A stretch of 64,000 nt of DNA from Synechococcus sp. HJ21-Hayes (GTDB lineage Bacteria; Cyanobacteriota; Cyanobacteriia; PCC-6307; Cyanobiaceae), in assembly GCF_024345835.1 (NCBI RefSeq), contig NZ_JAGQBW010000001.1, forward strand, positions 248,001 through 312,000, read 5' to 3'. The notes under the pieces are model-generated. The model made no database searches. It saw nothing but the letters and a program-made list of their open reading frames with translations, and was not told the DNA's origin. Positions 25,542-35,716 of the stretch are shown piece by piece (position 1 is the stretch's first letter; the number at the start of each line of letters is the position of its first letter). A program made the position numbers and the translations under genes.

Positions 25542-26861
25542 CTAACGGCCACGAACCTGGTGGCCGATGTCGCGCCGGAAGGTGATGCCCTCAAAATTCA
25601 CCTGGGCCAGGCCGGCGTAGGCCCGCTCGAAGGCGGCATCGAAGTCGTCGGCCTGGGCCACCACGGCCAGCACGCGGCCGCCGTTGGTCACACAGCTGCC
25701 GTCGGCGTCGCGGCGGGTGCCGGCGTGGAACAGCTGCAGGTGCTGGCTCGGCTCCAAGCTGCTGCTGATCGGGTCGCCCTTGCGGATCTCGCCCGGGTAG
25801 CCCTGGGCGGCCGCAATCACGCAGGCACTGCAGCTGGGCGCAATGCTGAGCGCGGGAGCCTGATCCAGGGCTCCGTTGGCGCAGGCCAGCAGCACCTGGG
25901 CCAGTTCAGGGCCTAGCAGCGGCATCAGGGTTTCGCACTCCGGATCACCGAAGCGGCAGTTGAATTCGATCACGCTCGGCCCGTTTTCGGTGAGCATCAG
26001 CCCCGCGTAGATCACACCGCGGTAGTCGATGCCCCGGGCCTGAAGGGCCTGGAGGGTGGGCTCCAGCACCAACTGCTGCATCTGCTCCAGCCCCGCAGCA
26101 TCCAGTAGGGGAGCCGGGGCATAGGCGCCCATGCCGCCGGTGTTGGGGCCTGTGTCGCCCTCGCCGATGCGCTTGTGGTCCTGGGCGGGGGGCAGCAGCA
26201 CCATGCGCTGGCCATCGCTGAGGGCAAAGACCGATACCTCGGGCCCATGGGTGCGCTCCTCCAGCACAAGGGAGGCTTCCTCGCCAGCAGAGCCGCCACC
26301 ATCAAAGCGGCCGGCAAAGATCTCCTCAATGGCGGCGCGGGCCTCCTCGAGACTCTCTGCCACGGTGACGCCCTTGCCGGCGGCGAGGCCATCGGCTTTC
26401 ACCACAAGGGGTTTGCCCTGGGCCTCCAGGACCTCCAGGGCTTGTTCGCGGCTGTTGGCGGGCCAGAAGCCGGCGGTGGGGATGCCGGCCTCGCGCATCA
26501 GCTGCTTGGCCCACTGTTTGCTGGCCTCCAGCTGGGCCCCATCGGCCCCAGGACCAAAGCAGGGGAACCCTGCGGCCCGCAGGCTGTCGGCCAGGCCGGC
26601 GGCCAGGGGGGCTTCCGGGCCCACCACCACCAGCTCGATGGCGTGCTCCTGACAAGCCGCCAGCAGGGCTTCGTGGTTGGTTTCGGCGATGGCCAGTTGC
26701 TGGCAGCCCTCCAGGCTCAGGGTGCCCCCGTTTCCCGGAGCCACCCACACCTGCTCCACGCCATGGGAGCGGGCCAGGGCCCAGGCCAGGGAGTTCTCAC
26801 GGCCGCCACCGCCCACCACGAGCACGCGGGCGGGACTCAGCAGGGTCGCCGGGGTGGACAT
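25542..26861 (-). CDS. purD: Phosphoribosylamine--glycine ligase
   Basis: A 439-residue ATP-grasp enzyme, the second step of purine synthesis (GAR synthetase). Start placed at ATG 26861; the frame continues upstream to 26894 but is overlapping the divergent gene leader. Conserved: VLVVGGGGRENSLAWALA at the start (dinucleotide-like fold), KADGLAAGKGVTVAES, FAGRFDGGGSAGEEASLVLEE and FNCRFGDPECETLMPLL with the Mg/ATP-binding residues. It lies 51 bp upstream of the nblS gene on the same strand, so could be transcribed with it. purC is at 27977 but in the other direction. Confidence 0.96.
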   Translation of the reverse strand: MSTPATLLSPARVLVVGGGGRENSLAWALARSHGVEQVWVAPGNGGTLSLEGCQQLAIAETNHEALLAACQEHAIELVVVGPEAPLAAGLADSLRAAGFPCFGPGADGAQLEASKQWAKQLMREAGIPTAGFWPANSREQALEVLEAQGKPLVVKADGLAAGKGVTVAESLEEARAAIEEIFAGRFDGGGSAGEEASLVLEERTHGPEVSVFALSDGQRMVLLPPAQDHKRIGEGDTGPNTGGMGAYAPAPLLDAAGLEQMQQLVLEPTLQALQARGIDYRGVIYAGLMLTENGPSVIEFNCRFGDPECETLMPLLGPELAQVLLACANGALDQAPALSIAPSCSACVIAAAQGYPGEIRKGDPISSSLEPSQHLQLFHAGTRRDADGSCVTNGGRVLAVVAQADDFDAAFERAYAGLAQVNFEGITFRRDIGHQVRGR

Positions 26862-26930
26862 GGCAGCCGGGGAGCAAGGTGGGACGGCCCGCATTGCTCC
26901 CCTAGGTTGTGGGCCAGAGGACGGAACGCG

Positions 26931-27980
26931 GTGCCACCCCTTCTTTACACGCCGGTGCGTCCCGCGCCCGCCTGGCGTCTTGTCGGCTGGCTGTGCTCAC
27001 CCGTGGCCAGCGCCCTGATCCTCATGGCCGCTGCCCCAGCCCAGGCGAAGCTGCCCTTTATCGGCAATCTGTTTGCCAAGCCGGTCCCACCGCCCAGCGG
27101 CCCCTCGGCACCACCGTTGCCGGGTAGCACCCCGGAGATTGATTTTCAGGCCCTGCTGCTGCGCGGCACGATCCCGGAACTGAATCTGGCCTGCCAGGAG
27201 GCCGCCAGCTTTGACTTTTTAACCCGCTTGCGCCTGCTGCGTCAGCGGCTGATGCAGGTGGCCCCGGCGCCCCAGCCTCTCGACATGGTGCTGCTCAATG
27301 CCAATGCCCTCCTGAGCTGCCGCGCTCCGGACGATGCCCTGGTGGTGCTCAACCGCGATGGCCCCAAGGCAGGTGTTGAGCGGGCTCGTTGGCTAATCCT
27401 GCGCTGGCGGGCGGCCAACGCGGGTCTGAATCACCCGGTGGCGGCGGAATCCCTGCAGCTGCTGGCCAATGGCCAGCTGGCCAGCCTGGAAACCGTGGCC
27501 CTGCCCCTGTTGCTCCGCGATGACGGCACCCTGGTGACCCGTGCGGCCCTTGACGTGCTGGCCGATCACCTGGCCACCCTCGGGCGCGATCAGGAGGCCG
27601 CGACGGTGCTGCTGGCGGCCCGGATGCCGGGGAAAGCGGCGGCGGCGCGGCTGCAGCGGGCCGTGGCCCTGCTGCGCCAACTGCCGGCGGCGGAACGCAA
27701 CCAACTGCTGGAGCAGGCCCTCGACCAGGCGGCTGCCGATGGGGCTTGGGGGCTGGCTCTTGCCCTGCTCAACGATCAGCGCCAGCTGTTGCAGGCCAGT
27801 GGTGTCAGTGATGAGGCCGCTCGCCAGCGCCTGCTGCGCCTGAGCCAGCGGGTGGACGATGCCTACAGCGAGTTGCAGGCCAGGCGGCAAGATTCTCAGG
27901 AGGGAGAGCGGGCGGCCCAGCTGCAGCAGCAGCTGCGGTCGCCACGGGCTCCCGGAGGCCACGCCACATCCCACCCATGA
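26931..27980 (+). CDS. Exported helical-repeat protein, function unknown
   Basis: A 349-residue protein starting at GTG 26931, right behind purD on the other strand. It has a signal peptide (residues ~14-39, ending APAQA then KLPFIG), so it should be exported, and a proline-rich spacer ([17 protein letters not shown]), followed by many Ala/Leu/Gln-rich helices with TPR- or solenoid-like spacing. No family recognised. It overlaps purC by 4 bp (ATGA), so the two are translated from one message, and the same message may run on to the Omp85 and lipid A genes. A periplasmic envelope-assembly role would suit the neighbours but is unproven. Confidence 0.65.
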   Translation: MPPLLYTPVRPAPAWRLVGWLCSPVASALILMAAAPAQAKLPFIGNLFAKPVPPPSGPSAPPLPGSTPEIDFQALLLRGTIPELNLACQEAASFDFLTRLRLLRQRLMQVAPAPQPLDMVLLNANALLSCRAPDDALVVLNRDGPKAGVERARWLILRWRAANAGLNHPVAAESLQLLANGQLASLETVALPLLLRDDGTLVTRAALDVLADHLATLGRDQEAATVLLAARMPGKAAAARLQRAVALLRQLPAAERNQLLEQALDQAAADGAWGLALALLNDQRQLLQASGVSDEAARQRLLRLSQRVDDAYSELQARRQDSQEGERAAQLQQQLRSPRAPGGHATSHP

Positions 27981-28732
27981 CCGCTTACACCCTCGGCCCC
28001 CTGCTGTACGAAGGCAAGGCCAAGCGGGTTTTCCAGACCGACCAGGACGACCTGGTGGCCGTGGAATACAAAGACGACGCCACGGCCTTCAACGCCCTCA
28101 AGAAGGCCCAGCTGGCGGGCAAGGGGCAGATGAACTGCCAGATCTCGGCCCTGTTGTTCGAGCTGCTGGAACAGGCGGGCGTTCCCACCCACTACCTCGG
28201 CGTGCAGGGCAGCAATTGGATGCTGGTGAAGCCGGTGGCGATCGTGCCGGTGGAGGTGGTGATGCGCAACATTGCAGCCGGCTCCCTGTGTAAGCAGATG
28301 CCCATCGAGGCCGGTACGCCCCTTGAACCAGCCTTGCTCGATCTCTATTACAAGGACGACGCCTACGGCGATCCGCTACTCACCGATGCTCGGCTGGAGC
28401 GTCTGGGTCTGCTCACCGCCGAGCAGCGGGTGGAACTCGAGCGTGTGGCCCGCCACGTGAATGCGGTGCTGCTCAGCTTCTTTGCTGGCATTGGCCTCCA
28501 GCTGGTGGATTTCAAGATCGAGCTCGGCTTCACCGCCGCCGGTGCGCTGGTGCTGGCCGATGAGATCAGCCCAGATACCTGCCGCCTCTGGGACCTGCAA
28601 GTAGCCGATCCCCGCGACCGCATTCTTGATAAAGACCGATTCCGCCAGGATCTGGGGGGGGTCGTTGAGGCCTACGGGGAGGTTCTCAAACGGGTCCAAG
28701 GGGTCTGTGCTCCTGCTCGGGTTTACGGGTAG
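27977..28732 (+). CDS. purC: SAICAR synthetase
   Basis: A 251-residue enzyme that attaches aspartate to CAIR in purine biosynthesis. Conserved: [46 protein letters not shown] and the [24 protein letters not shown] region. Length matches family. The ATG overlaps the previous stop (ATGA). There is a 42-bp gap before the Omp85 gene. Confidence 0.97.
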   Translation: MTAYTLGPLLYEGKAKRVFQTDQDDLVAVEYKDDATAFNALKKAQLAGKGQMNCQISALLFELLEQAGVPTHYLGVQGSNWMLVKPVAIVPVEVVMRNIAAGSLCKQMPIEAGTPLEPALLDLYYKDDAYGDPLLTDARLERLGLLTAEQRVELERVARHVNAVLLSFFAGIGLQLVDFKIELGFTAAGALVLADEISPDTCRLWDLQVADPRDRILDKDRFRQDLGGVVEAYGEVLKRVQGVCAPARVYG

Positions 28733-28774
28733 GTTCAGCGTCATTTGCGGCATGGCCGCACTGCCCGGACTCTC

Positions 28775-31081
28775 ATGGCTGGCCCCCGCAACGGCATGAA
28801 CCTGGCCCTCCGAATCCGAGGTGCCCATGGTTTTGCCGCTGCTCTGCCTCTGGCTGCTGCTGTGCTGGGCCAGCCGGTGATGGCCCAGCAGCCTGTTTCT
28901 GGCCAGACCAACGCACCCTCCCGCGCCAACAAAGCTCCCCTTCCGACCCCCATCGGTTCAGATCAGGCTCCTGCAGCAGCACCGGCCCCTGCCCAAGCCC
29001 CAGCCCCCAGTGAGAGCCTCGCCCCTGAGGCTAAGGCTGAGCCGCGGGTGCTGATCAGCGAGGTGGTGGTGAAAGGGATCGAGGGCCATCCCGAGCGGGA
29101 GCGCCTCGAGCTGGCCGTCTATGACGCCATGGCCACCCGGCCGGGCACCCGGGTGACCCGCGCTGAGCTCCAGAACGACCTCTCGGCGATCTATGCCACC
29201 GGCTGGTTCTCCGACGTGCGCATTCAGCCTGTTGACAGCCCCCTCGGGGTGCAGGTGGTGGTGACGGTGGCCCCCAACCCTGTGCTCACCAAGGTGGAGC
29301 TCGATGGCGTTGGTGCCAAGACCAAGCTGCCCTCGAACCTGATCCCCGATATCTTCGCGGCGGATTACGGCAAGACCCTCAATCTCAATAGCCTTCAGAT
29401 CCGCATCGCCGAGCTGCAGAAGTGGTACGCGGACCAGGGTTACTCCCTGGCTCGGGTCACCGGCCCCACCCGCGTCAGCCCGGAGGGTGTCGCCCAGCTG
29501 CAGGTCCGGGAGGGCACTGTGTTGGGCGTGGAGGTGCAGTTCCTCGATAAGGAGGGGTCGGCCACGAATGACAAGGGGCAGCCTTACCGCGGCAAATCGA
29601 AGCCCTGGGTGATTACCCGAGAGATCTCGATCAAGCCTGGCGACACCTTCAACCGTCGTCGGCTTGAGGACGACATCAAGCGTCTGTACGGAACGGGCCT
29701 GTTTGGCGATGTGAAAGTGACCCTGCGGCCTGCGGCTGGCAATCCTGGTGAGGTCACGATTGTGTTGGGGGTCGTGGAGCAGTCCACGGGGTCCCTGTCC
29801 GGTGGCTTGGGCTATAGCCAGAGCCAGGGGGTGTTCGGGCAGGTGCAGATTCAGGACAGCAACATGCTGGGCCGTGCCTGGGATCTGGCTCTCAATTTCA
29901 CCTACGGCCAGTACGGCGGCCTGGCCGATTTGTCCTTCACGGATCCGTGGATCAAAGGGGATAAATACCGAACCGCCTTCCGCGCTCGGTTGTTCCTGAG
30001 CCGTGAGGTTCCTCAGATCTTCCAGAGCCAGAACAACGGCAGCATCTACACCGTTTCGGATGTTTCGAGCGGCTTCTACAGCGCCCCATCCACGGCCATC
30101 GCCTATCAGAGCAACTCATCAGTTCAGGGTGGGCCCTACGCCTCCCCTGCGGCGGCCAAGGCCTCCAATCAGGCTCTAGGTGTCAACAACAACTGGTTTG
30201 CCCTCGATGGCAACTCCATTGCCATCCAGCGGGTGGGAGGCAGCATCCAGTTCGTCCGTCCCCTCAACGGCGGTGATCCCTTCAAGCGCGCGCCGTGGGC
30301 AGTGGTGGTGGGCTTCAACGCCCAAGAGGCCACGCCGATGAACTTCAGCGGTACGGCCATGCCCTACGGCGTGAGTACCAATAACTTCAACAACGGTCAG
30401 ACCACGGTTAGCAACGTGATCTGCGTGGCCTACAACTGCCAGAACGGTGCCACCAAGAACCCTCTGGTTGGTGTGCGCGTGGCCGCCACCATGAACAACC
30501 TCAACGATCCTCGCAATCCCACCAAGGGTAATTTCCTCAGCCTGGGTACGGAGCAGTTCGTGAGCGTGGGGCCCAACTCCCCCACCTTTAACCGGCTGCG
30601 GGCGAGCTACACCCACTACATCCCGGTTAATTGGTTGAAGGTGTTCAAGGGTTGCCGTCCCAAGCCCGGCCAGGCGGCGGATTGCAAGCAGGCTTTGGCG
30701 TTCCAGGCCTCCGTGGGCGGCAACCTGGGCAACCTCCCCGTTTATGAAGCCTTCTGCCTCGGGGGATCTAACTCCGTGCGCGGCTATTACGACTGTGATC
30801 TCGCCGTGGGCAAGAGCTTTGGTGAAGCCACCCTGGAATACCGCTTCCCCCTGTTCAGCATCATCAGTGGTGAATTGTTTGTGGATGGTGGTACCGCCTT
30901 CGGCAGCCAGGCCAGCGTGACTGGCAACCCCGGTGGTCTGTTGCTCAAGCCCGGCCAAGGGTTCTCGGTGGGTACCGGCCTGATCGTGACCACCCCCGTG
31001 GGGCCCCTGCGCCTCGAGGTGGCCAGCCAGGACTTCACAGGTGAGTACCGCTTCAACCTCGGTGTGGGTTGGAAGTTCTGA
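28775..31081 (+). CDS. bamA: Omp85/BamA outer-membrane assembly protein
   Basis: A 768-residue Omp85 protein that inserts beta-barrel proteins in the outer membrane. ATG 28775 is taken as start; ATG 28796 is equally possible and leaves a clearer signal peptide (ALPLAAAVLGQPVMAQQ). A proline/alanine-rich linker is followed by POTRA domains (about residues 80-360, e.g. VLISEVVVKGIEGHPERE, TKVELDGVGAK, VEVQFLDKEG), then a C-terminal 16-strand barrel region ending in FNLGVGWKF, with the lid-loop-type motif VRGYYDCDLAVGKSFGEA. Cyanobacterial Omp85 typically has three POTRA domains, consistent here. It precedes lpxC by 13 bp. Confidence 0.92.
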   Translation: MAGPRNGMNLALRIRGAHGFAAALPLAAAVLGQPVMAQQPVSGQTNAPSRANKAPLPTPIGSDQAPAAAPAPAQAPAPSESLAPEAKAEPRVLISEVVVKGIEGHPERERLELAVYDAMATRPGTRVTRAELQNDLSAIYATGWFSDVRIQPVDSPLGVQVVVTVAPNPVLTKVELDGVGAKTKLPSNLIPDIFAADYGKTLNLNSLQIRIAELQKWYADQGYSLARVTGPTRVSPEGVAQLQVREGTVLGVEVQFLDKEGSATNDKGQPYRGKSKPWVITREISIKPGDTFNRRRLEDDIKRLYGTGLFGDVKVTLRPAAGNPGEVTIVLGVVEQSTGSLSGGLGYSQSQGVFGQVQIQDSNMLGRAWDLALNFTYGQYGGLADLSFTDPWIKGDKYRTAFRARLFLSREVPQIFQSQNNGSIYTVSDVSSGFYSAPSTAIAYQSNSSVQGGPYASPAAAKASNQALGVNNNWFALDGNSIAIQRVGGSIQFVRPLNGGDPFKRAPWAVVVGFNAQEATPMNFSGTAMPYGVSTNNFNNGQTTVSNVICVAYNCQNGATKNPLVGVRVAATMNNLNDPRNPTKGNFLSLGTEQFVSVGPNSPTFNRLRASYTHYIPVNWLKVFKGCRPKPGQAADCKQALAFQASVGGNLGNLPVYEAFCLGGSNSVRGYYDCDLAVGKSFGEATLEYRFPLFSIISGELFVDGGTAFGSQASVTGNPGGLLLKPGQGFSVGTGLIVTTPVGPLRLEVASQDFTGEYRFNLGVGWKF

Positions 31082-31094
31082 TGGGACTCCAGTC

Positions 31095-31952
31095 ATGAGC
31101 ACTTGGCCCAGCGATTACGGCCAGGCCTGGACCCTCGCCTCCTCCGTAGAGCGCACCGGCATCGGCCTGCACAGCGGCGGCCAGGCGCGGGTGAGGTTGG
31201 AGCCCTCCGATAGCCCGGGATACCGCGTGGGTTGGCTGGATGCACCCGACCTCGGCCTGGTGCGCCTGGCTCCCGAGCAGGTGTGCGAAACCCAGCTCTG
31301 CACGGCCCTGCAGCTCAACCAGCGGCGCCTGGCCACGGTGGAGCATCTGCTGGCGGCCCTGGCCGGGCTGGGCATCACTGCTGCCACGATCCTGGTGGAT
31401 GGCTCCGAGATCCCTCTCCTGGATGGCTCGGCCCAGCCCTGGGTGGATGCCATCGCCGAAGCGGGTCTGCAGAGCCTGGGCGATCGCTCCACGGCGCTGC
31501 CCCTCACAGCTCCGATCACCCTGCAGCAAGGTCAGAGCTTTGCCACGGCCCTGCCGAGCGATCGCTTGCGCCTGGGGGCCGCCATTGAATTCCCTCAGCC
31601 CGCGATCGGCCGGCAATTGTTCTCCCTGGAGCTCACGCCCCAGGCCTTTGTGGAACAGATCGCCCCGGCCCGCACCTTCGGGTTCCGCGAGCAGGTGGAG
31701 CAACTCCTGGCTGCTGGGCTGATCAAGGGCGGCGCCCTCGATAACGCCCTGGTGTGTGATGGAGCCGAGTGGCTCAATCCCCCCCTGCGCTTCGCCGATG
31801 AACCGGTGCGCCATAAGCTCCTGGATCTGCTGGGGGATCTCGCCCTGGCCGGTCTTCCCCAGGCCCAGGTGTTCGCGTTCCGTGGTTCCCACGGATTGCA
31901 CACCGCCCTGGCGGCGGCCTTGGCATCTGCCTCTCGCCCCCTGCCCATCTGA
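31095..31952 (+). CDS. lpxC: UDP-3-O-acyl-GlcNAc deacetylase
   Basis: A 285-residue zinc amidase, the committed step of lipid A synthesis. ATG 31095 chosen; 31041 is inside bamA. Zinc ligand [14 protein letters not shown] is present (H83), along with [13 protein letters not shown] near the N-terminus and the second ligand site [20 protein letters not shown]. The signature [10 protein letters not shown] is normal. The deacetylase is 285 residues versus ~305 in E. coli. First gene in a tight block lpxC-fabZ-lpxA-lpxB. Confidence 0.95.
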   Translation: MSTWPSDYGQAWTLASSVERTGIGLHSGGQARVRLEPSDSPGYRVGWLDAPDLGLVRLAPEQVCETQLCTALQLNQRRLATVEHLLAALAGLGITAATILVDGSEIPLLDGSAQPWVDAIAEAGLQSLGDRSTALPLTAPITLQQGQSFATALPSDRLRLGAAIEFPQPAIGRQLFSLELTPQAFVEQIAPARTFGFREQVEQLLAAGLIKGGALDNALVCDGAEWLNPPLRFADEPVRHKLLDLLGDLALAGLPQAQVFAFRGSHGLHTALAAALASASRPLPI

Positions 31953-31957
31953 ATCCC

Positions 31958-32428
31958 TTGACTGCATCCACACCGCCATCGGGCCACGCCAATGTGCCTG
32001 TCCTCAATAGCGAGCAGATCCAGGGACTGCTGCCCCATCGCTACCCGTTTGCCCTAGTGGATCGGGTGATCGAGCATGAGCCGGGCAAGCGAGCCGTGGC
32101 CATCAAGAACGTCACCTTCAATGAGCCTCAGTTCCAGGGCCATTTCCCCGGTCGCCCCTTGATGCCGGGGGTGCTGATCGTGGAGGCCATGGCCCAGGTT
32201 GGCGGCCTGATCGTGACCCAGATGCCGGATCTGCCCAAGGGACTATTTGTGTTTGCCGGCATCGATGGCGTGCGTTTTCGCCGGCCGGTGGTGCCGGGTG
32301 ATCAGCTGGTCATCAGTTGTGAGTTGCTCAGCCTTAAGCGTCAGCGCTTTGGCAAGGTGAAGGCGGAGGCCAAGGTGGATGGCGAGCTGGTGTGTGCCGG
32401 TGAGCTGATGTTCTCTCTGGTGGACTGA
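31958..32428 (+). CDS. fabZ: 3-hydroxyacyl-ACP dehydratase
   Basis: A 156-residue dehydratase of fatty-acid synthesis; starts at TTG 31958, five bases after lpxC. The catalytic His/Glu pair is in [20 protein letters not shown] (H62 and E76) and the substrate tunnel motif is [12 protein letters not shown]. Location between lpxC and lpxA is standard and makes sense because all use 3-hydroxyacyl-ACP. The leading ~13 residues are not conserved, so a later GTG start at 31994 is possible. Confidence 0.95.
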   Translation: MTASTPPSGHANVPVLNSEQIQGLLPHRYPFALVDRVIEHEPGKRAVAIKNVTFNEPQFQGHFPGRPLMPGVLIVEAMAQVGGLIVTQMPDLPKGLFVFAGIDGVRFRRPVVPGDQLVISCELLSLKRQRFGKVKAEAKVDGELVCAGELMFSLVD

Positions 32429-32433
32429 CCGCT

Positions 32434-33264
32434 GTGATGACCAGCAGTCCTGCGACAGAAACCAACATTCACCCCACGGCGGTGGTGGATCCCCGAGCCC
32501 AGCTGGAGCCTGGCGTGGAGATCGGCCCCTATGCGGTGATCGGCCCGGAGGTGTCCATCGGGGCCGGCAGTCGCATCGGCCCCCACGTGGTGCTGGATGG
32601 CCGCGTGCGCATGGGCCGCCGCAACCGCATTTTCCCCGGCGCCTGCATCGGCGCGGAACCCCAGGATCTCAAATACAACGGCGCCTCCACCGAAGTGGTG
32701 ATGGGCGACGACAACTCGATTCGCGAGTGCGTCACCATCAACCGCGCCACCCATGAGGGGGAACAGACCCGCATCGGCAACGGCAATCTGCTGATGGCCT
32801 ATAGCCACCTTGGCCACAACTGCCTGCTGGGGGATCGCATCGTGATCGCCAATGGGGTGGCCGTGGCCGGCCATGTGGTGATCGGTGATCGCGCCGTGGT
32901 GGGTGGTGTGCTGGGAATCCACCAGTTTGTCCACATTGGCACCATGGCCATGGTGGGAGGGATGAGTCGCATCGACCGCGACGTGCCCCCCTTCGCGATT
33001 GTGGAGGGGCATCCCGGGCGGTTGCGCGGTCTGAACCGCATCGGCATCAAGCGCAGCGGCCTGGCTGAGCTTGATGACGGTGCCCAGGCCAAGCAGCTCC
33101 AACAGGTGTGGACCGAGCTCTACCGCAGCGATGCGGTGCTGGCCGATGCCCTCAAGGCCGTGCGCCAGTACGCGCTGTATCCACCCGCCGAAACCCTGGT
33201 GAGCTTTTTGGAGGCCTCCACCGGCCCTGGCCGCCGCGGGCCGCTGCCTGCCCAGCGTTCATGA
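32434..33264 (+). CDS. lpxA: UDP-GlcNAc O-acyltransferase
   Basis: A 276-residue left-handed beta-helix enzyme for the first step of lipid A synthesis. Hexapeptide repeats start at [19 protein letters not shown] and run to about residue 190, including [17 protein letters not shown] and the catalytic-base His in [14 protein letters not shown]. The C-terminal helical part ([16 protein letters not shown]) is present. Begins GTG 32434 with an ATG one codon later. Overlaps lpxB by 4 bp (ATGA). Confidence 0.96.
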   Translation: MMTSSPATETNIHPTAVVDPRAQLEPGVEIGPYAVIGPEVSIGAGSRIGPHVVLDGRVRMGRRNRIFPGACIGAEPQDLKYNGASTEVVMGDDNSIRECVTINRATHEGEQTRIGNGNLLMAYSHLGHNCLLGDRIVIANGVAVAGHVVIGDRAVVGGVLGIHQFVHIGTMAMVGGMSRIDRDVPPFAIVEGHPGRLRGLNRIGIKRSGLAELDDGAQAKQLQQVWTELYRSDAVLADALKAVRQYALYPPAETLVSFLEASTGPGRRGPLPAQRS

Positions 33265-34436
33265 GTCGTCTCCTGATCAGCACCGGCGAGGTGTCTGGAG
33301 ATCTGCAGGGGAGCCTGCTGGTGCAGGCCCTGCGGCAGGTGGCTTCCGAGCGCGGCCAGGACCTCGAGATCGTGGCCCTGGGTGGTGAGCGCATGGAGCG
33401 GGCCGGAGCCCGGCTGCTGGCCAACACCGCGCCCATGGGGGCTATCGGCCTCTGGGAGGCGCTGCCTTTGGTGCTGCCCACCCTGAGGCTGCAGCGGCGG
33501 GTGAACCGCTGGCTGGCGCAATCCCCTCCCGATGGGGTGGTGCTGATCGATTACATGGGCGCCAACGTGGGCCTGGGGCTCAAGCTCAAGCGCCTCTTGC
33601 CCCACGTACCCATCACGTACTACATCGCTCCCCAGGAGTGGGCCTTTCGCATTGGTGATGGCGGCACCACCCGCTTGATCGGCTTCACCGATCAGATTCT
33701 GGCCATCTTTCCCGAAGAGGCCCGCTTCTACGCCGGCCGCGGGGCAGATGTCACCTGGGTGGGGCATCCCCTGCTCGACACCCTGGTGGATCTGCCCAGC
33801 CGCGAGACAGCCCGCGCTGCGCTGGGCCTGCAGCCAGGAGAGCAGTTGCTCCTTGTGTTGCCGGCCTCGCGCACTCAGGAGCTCCGCTATCTGTTGCCTC
33901 CTCTGGCTGCTGCGGCGGCAGAGCTGCAACGGCGTCTGCCTGGCCTGCGGGTGATGGTGCCGGCGGGCCTGGCCTCGTTCGAGGCACCCTTGGCGGAGCT
34001 GTTGGCGGCGGCGGGGGTGAAGGCCGAGGTGGTGAAGGCGGCCGATGCCGATCGCTTGCGGCCCAGCCTCTGTGCGGCCGCCGATCTCGCCCTCACCAAG
34101 TCGGGCACCGTGAATCTGGAGCTGGCCCTGCGGGGGGTGCCCCAGGTGGTGGGCTATCGGGTGAGCCGCCCCACCGCATGGCTGGCGAAGCATCTGCTGC
34201 GCTTCCAGGTGGAGCACATTTCCCCGGTGAACCTGGTGCTGGGGGAACGGCTGGTGCCCGAGTTGCTGCAGGACGGCTTCACTGCCGAAGCGATCGTGGC
34301 CGAGGCGCTCCCCCTGCTCGCCTCCCCCGATGCCCGGGGGCATATCGAAGCTGGCTACCGTCGTCTTCACCAGGCCCTGGGGGACACCGGCGTGACCCGC
34401 CGGGCTGCTGCGGCCATCCTCGACGCCTTGCCATGA
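33261..34436 (+). CDS. lpxB: Lipid-A-disaccharide synthase
   Basis: A 391-residue GT19 enzyme joining UDP-2,3-diacylglucosamine and lipid X. Start ATG 33261 ([20 protein letters not shown]). Diagnostic segments: [45 protein letters not shown] and the [23 protein letters not shown] nucleotide-sugar motif. It overlaps lpxA and msrA by ATGA at both ends. A 416-residue ORF on the opposite strand is a composition shadow. Confidence 0.95.
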   Translation: MSRLLISTGEVSGDLQGSLLVQALRQVASERGQDLEIVALGGERMERAGARLLANTAPMGAIGLWEALPLVLPTLRLQRRVNRWLAQSPPDGVVLIDYMGANVGLGLKLKRLLPHVPITYYIAPQEWAFRIGDGGTTRLIGFTDQILAIFPEEARFYAGRGADVTWVGHPLLDTLVDLPSRETARAALGLQPGEQLLLVLPASRTQELRYLLPPLAAAAAELQRRLPGLRVMVPAGLASFEAPLAELLAAAGVKAEVVKAADADRLRPSLCAAADLALTKSGTVNLELALRGVPQVVGYRVSRPTAWLAKHLLRFQVEHISPVNLVLGERLVPELLQDGFTAEAIVAEALPLLASPDARGHIEAGYRRLHQALGDTGVTRRAAAAILDALP

Positions 34437-35062
34437 GCCGTGTCCGCCTTCTTGCCCTGGTGCTGTTGGTGCTCCTGGGTCTGGGGGCGCCGGTCCAGGC
34501 CGCCATTGAGGAGGCGGTGTTCGGCGGTGGTTGCTTCTGGTGCCTCGAGCACGATCTCGAGGTGCTTCCAGGGGTGCTGGATGCCGTGAGTGGTTACAGC
34601 GGCGGCAGCCTCAAGAACCCCACCTACAAGCAGGTTTCCGCCGGTGGCACGGGCCACCAGGAGGTGGTGGAGGTGCGCTTTGACACCACCAAGATCAGCT
34701 ATCCCACCCTGCTGCGGGCCTATTGGCGCAACGTGGATGCCACTGATGGGGGCGGCCAGTTCTGTGATCGTGGCGCCTCCTATCGCCCGGTGATCTTCAC
34801 TAGCGGGGAGGTTCAGGCGCAGCAGGCGCGGGCCAGTCTGCAGGCGGCCGCCAAGGAACTTGGCCGGCCCGCGGCAGCTCTCAAGGTTCAGATCAAGCCG
34901 CTCCAGGCCTTCTGGCCCGCGGAGAGCTATCACCAGAATTACGCCGAGCGCAATGCGGTGAAATATCGCTACTACCGCTGGGCTTGCGGCCGCGATCAAC
35001 GCCTTGATGCCCTTTGGGGCCCCCTGGCCCGCAGCAGTGGAGCTTGGGTTACGACCCACTGA
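34433..35062 (+). CDS. msrA: Exported peptide methionine-S-sulfoxide reductase
   Basis: A 209-residue MsrA with an N-terminal signal peptide ([20 protein letters not shown]) and the catalytic motif [12 protein letters not shown] (C34 is the nucleophile). Other family marks: [49 protein letters not shown], and a C-terminal [17 protein letters not shown]. It repairs oxidised Met in proteins; the signal points to the periplasm or thylakoid lumen. Only one further Cys, near the end (WACGRDQ), may serve for recycling. It is the last gene of the lpx block, overlapping lpxB by ATGA, so likely co-transcribed with it. Confidence 0.92.
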   Translation: MSRVRLLALVLLVLLGLGAPVQAAIEEAVFGGGCFWCLEHDLEVLPGVLDAVSGYSGGSLKNPTYKQVSAGGTGHQEVVEVRFDTTKISYPTLLRAYWRNVDATDGGGQFCDRGASYRPVIFTSGEVQAQQARASLQAAAKELGRPAAALKVQIKPLQAFWPAESYHQNYAERNAVKYRYYRWACGRDQRLDALWGPLARSSGAWVTTH

Positions 35063-35128
35063 CCAGGGGCTTTCTATGGAAAAGCTGAAGACGACTGCGG
35101 CATCCCTGCTGCATTTTTTGAGTGCTGG

Positions 35129-35149
35129 AGCGGGTTTCCGCCCTTTTTT
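35129..35149 (+). terminator. Possible weak terminator after the lpx-msrA block
   Basis: A short GCGG-GTTT-CCGC stem followed by CCTTTTTT occurs about 67 bp after msrA. The stem has only 4-5 bp, so strength is doubtful, but no other candidate for terminating this long plus-strand unit is seen before the 35200 gene. Confidence 0.35.
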
Positions 35150-35199
35150 CTCTGGGTAGGTGCTCCTAACTTGTATGGAGCTCGGGTGCAGGTGTGTGT

Positions 35200-35400
35200 A
35201 TGTATCTGCTGACCATTCGGGACGGGCTGGTGACCCGCCACATCGGCCCTTACGAGAGTCCCAAGCAGGCGTCTGACGATTTGGATCGTCTTCTTGAGCA
35301 GTTCGGCGAGCGTGCCCGCTGGCAGATCCATGCCCTGGAACAGCCGGCGGATGTGCTCGGCACCTCAGCGATGCCCTCGGCGCGGGTGATGGCGGCTTGA
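35200..35400 (+). CDS. Small conserved hypothetical protein (66 aa)
   Basis: A 66-residue protein starting at ATG 35200, MYLLTIRDGLVTRHIGPYES. It contains a beta-hairpin-like start and an amphipathic helix (SDDLDRLLEQFGERARWQ). No family recognised; the regular sequence with matched codon usage supports it as real. The sequence from about 35155 to 35199 upstream has no obvious Shine-Dalgarno. Confidence 0.55.
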   Translation: MYLLTIRDGLVTRHIGPYESPKQASDDLDRLLEQFGERARWQIHALEQPADVLGTSAMPSARVMAA

Positions 35401-35414
35401 TTCAGGCGCCGGGA

Positions 35415-35651
35415 TCAGCGCGGTTGCTGGCCGGGGTAGCCCCGCAGAAGCCCGCTCTCGATCATTAACCCCACGCCTGCCACGATGGCGATCAGGCTCA
35501 AGGTGCCATACCAGAACCAGGGGCCGTGGGGCTGGCCCAGTACCTGCAGGGTGCGCCGCTGCACCGCTTCGCCGAACAGGCACAGACCCGCCGGTAGTAG
35601 CAGCACCCCGGCCTGGGCCTTTACATACCAGCGGATCTTGGGAACAGCCAT
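35415..35651 (-). CDS. Small two-helix membrane protein, unknown function
   Basis: A 78-residue protein beginning MAVPKIRWYVKAQAGVLLLP, with two membrane segments (AQAGVLLLPAGLCLFGEAV and WYGTLSLIAIVAGVGLMI). A Gly/Gln-rich C-terminus ends in GYPGQQPR. It lies in the short gap between the convergent 35200 gene and pepA, on the pepA strand, and has its own start at ATG 35651. Length and hydrophobic pattern are typical of cyanobacterial small membrane proteins with no assigned role. Confidence 0.65.
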   Translation of the reverse strand: MAVPKIRWYVKAQAGVLLLPAGLCLFGEAVQRRTLQVLGQPHGPWFWYGTLSLIAIVAGVGLMIESGLLRGYPGQQPR

Positions 35652-35716
35652 TGGGAATCTGGTGCTGGGGACGCTGGGTTCAGGTTAGGGGGAGTCTCCG
35701 GCTGGTTCCCATTCGC

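Noticed and set aside
33120-34370. 416-residue minus-strand ORF opposite lpxB
   Set aside because: It covers lpxB almost fully and is rich in Gln, His, Gly and Pro without any motif; typical antisense shadow of a high-GC gene.
35074-35331. 85-residue minus-strand ORF upstream of the 35200 gene
   Set aside because: No ribosome site, low-complexity composition and opposite to the more plausible 66-residue gene.
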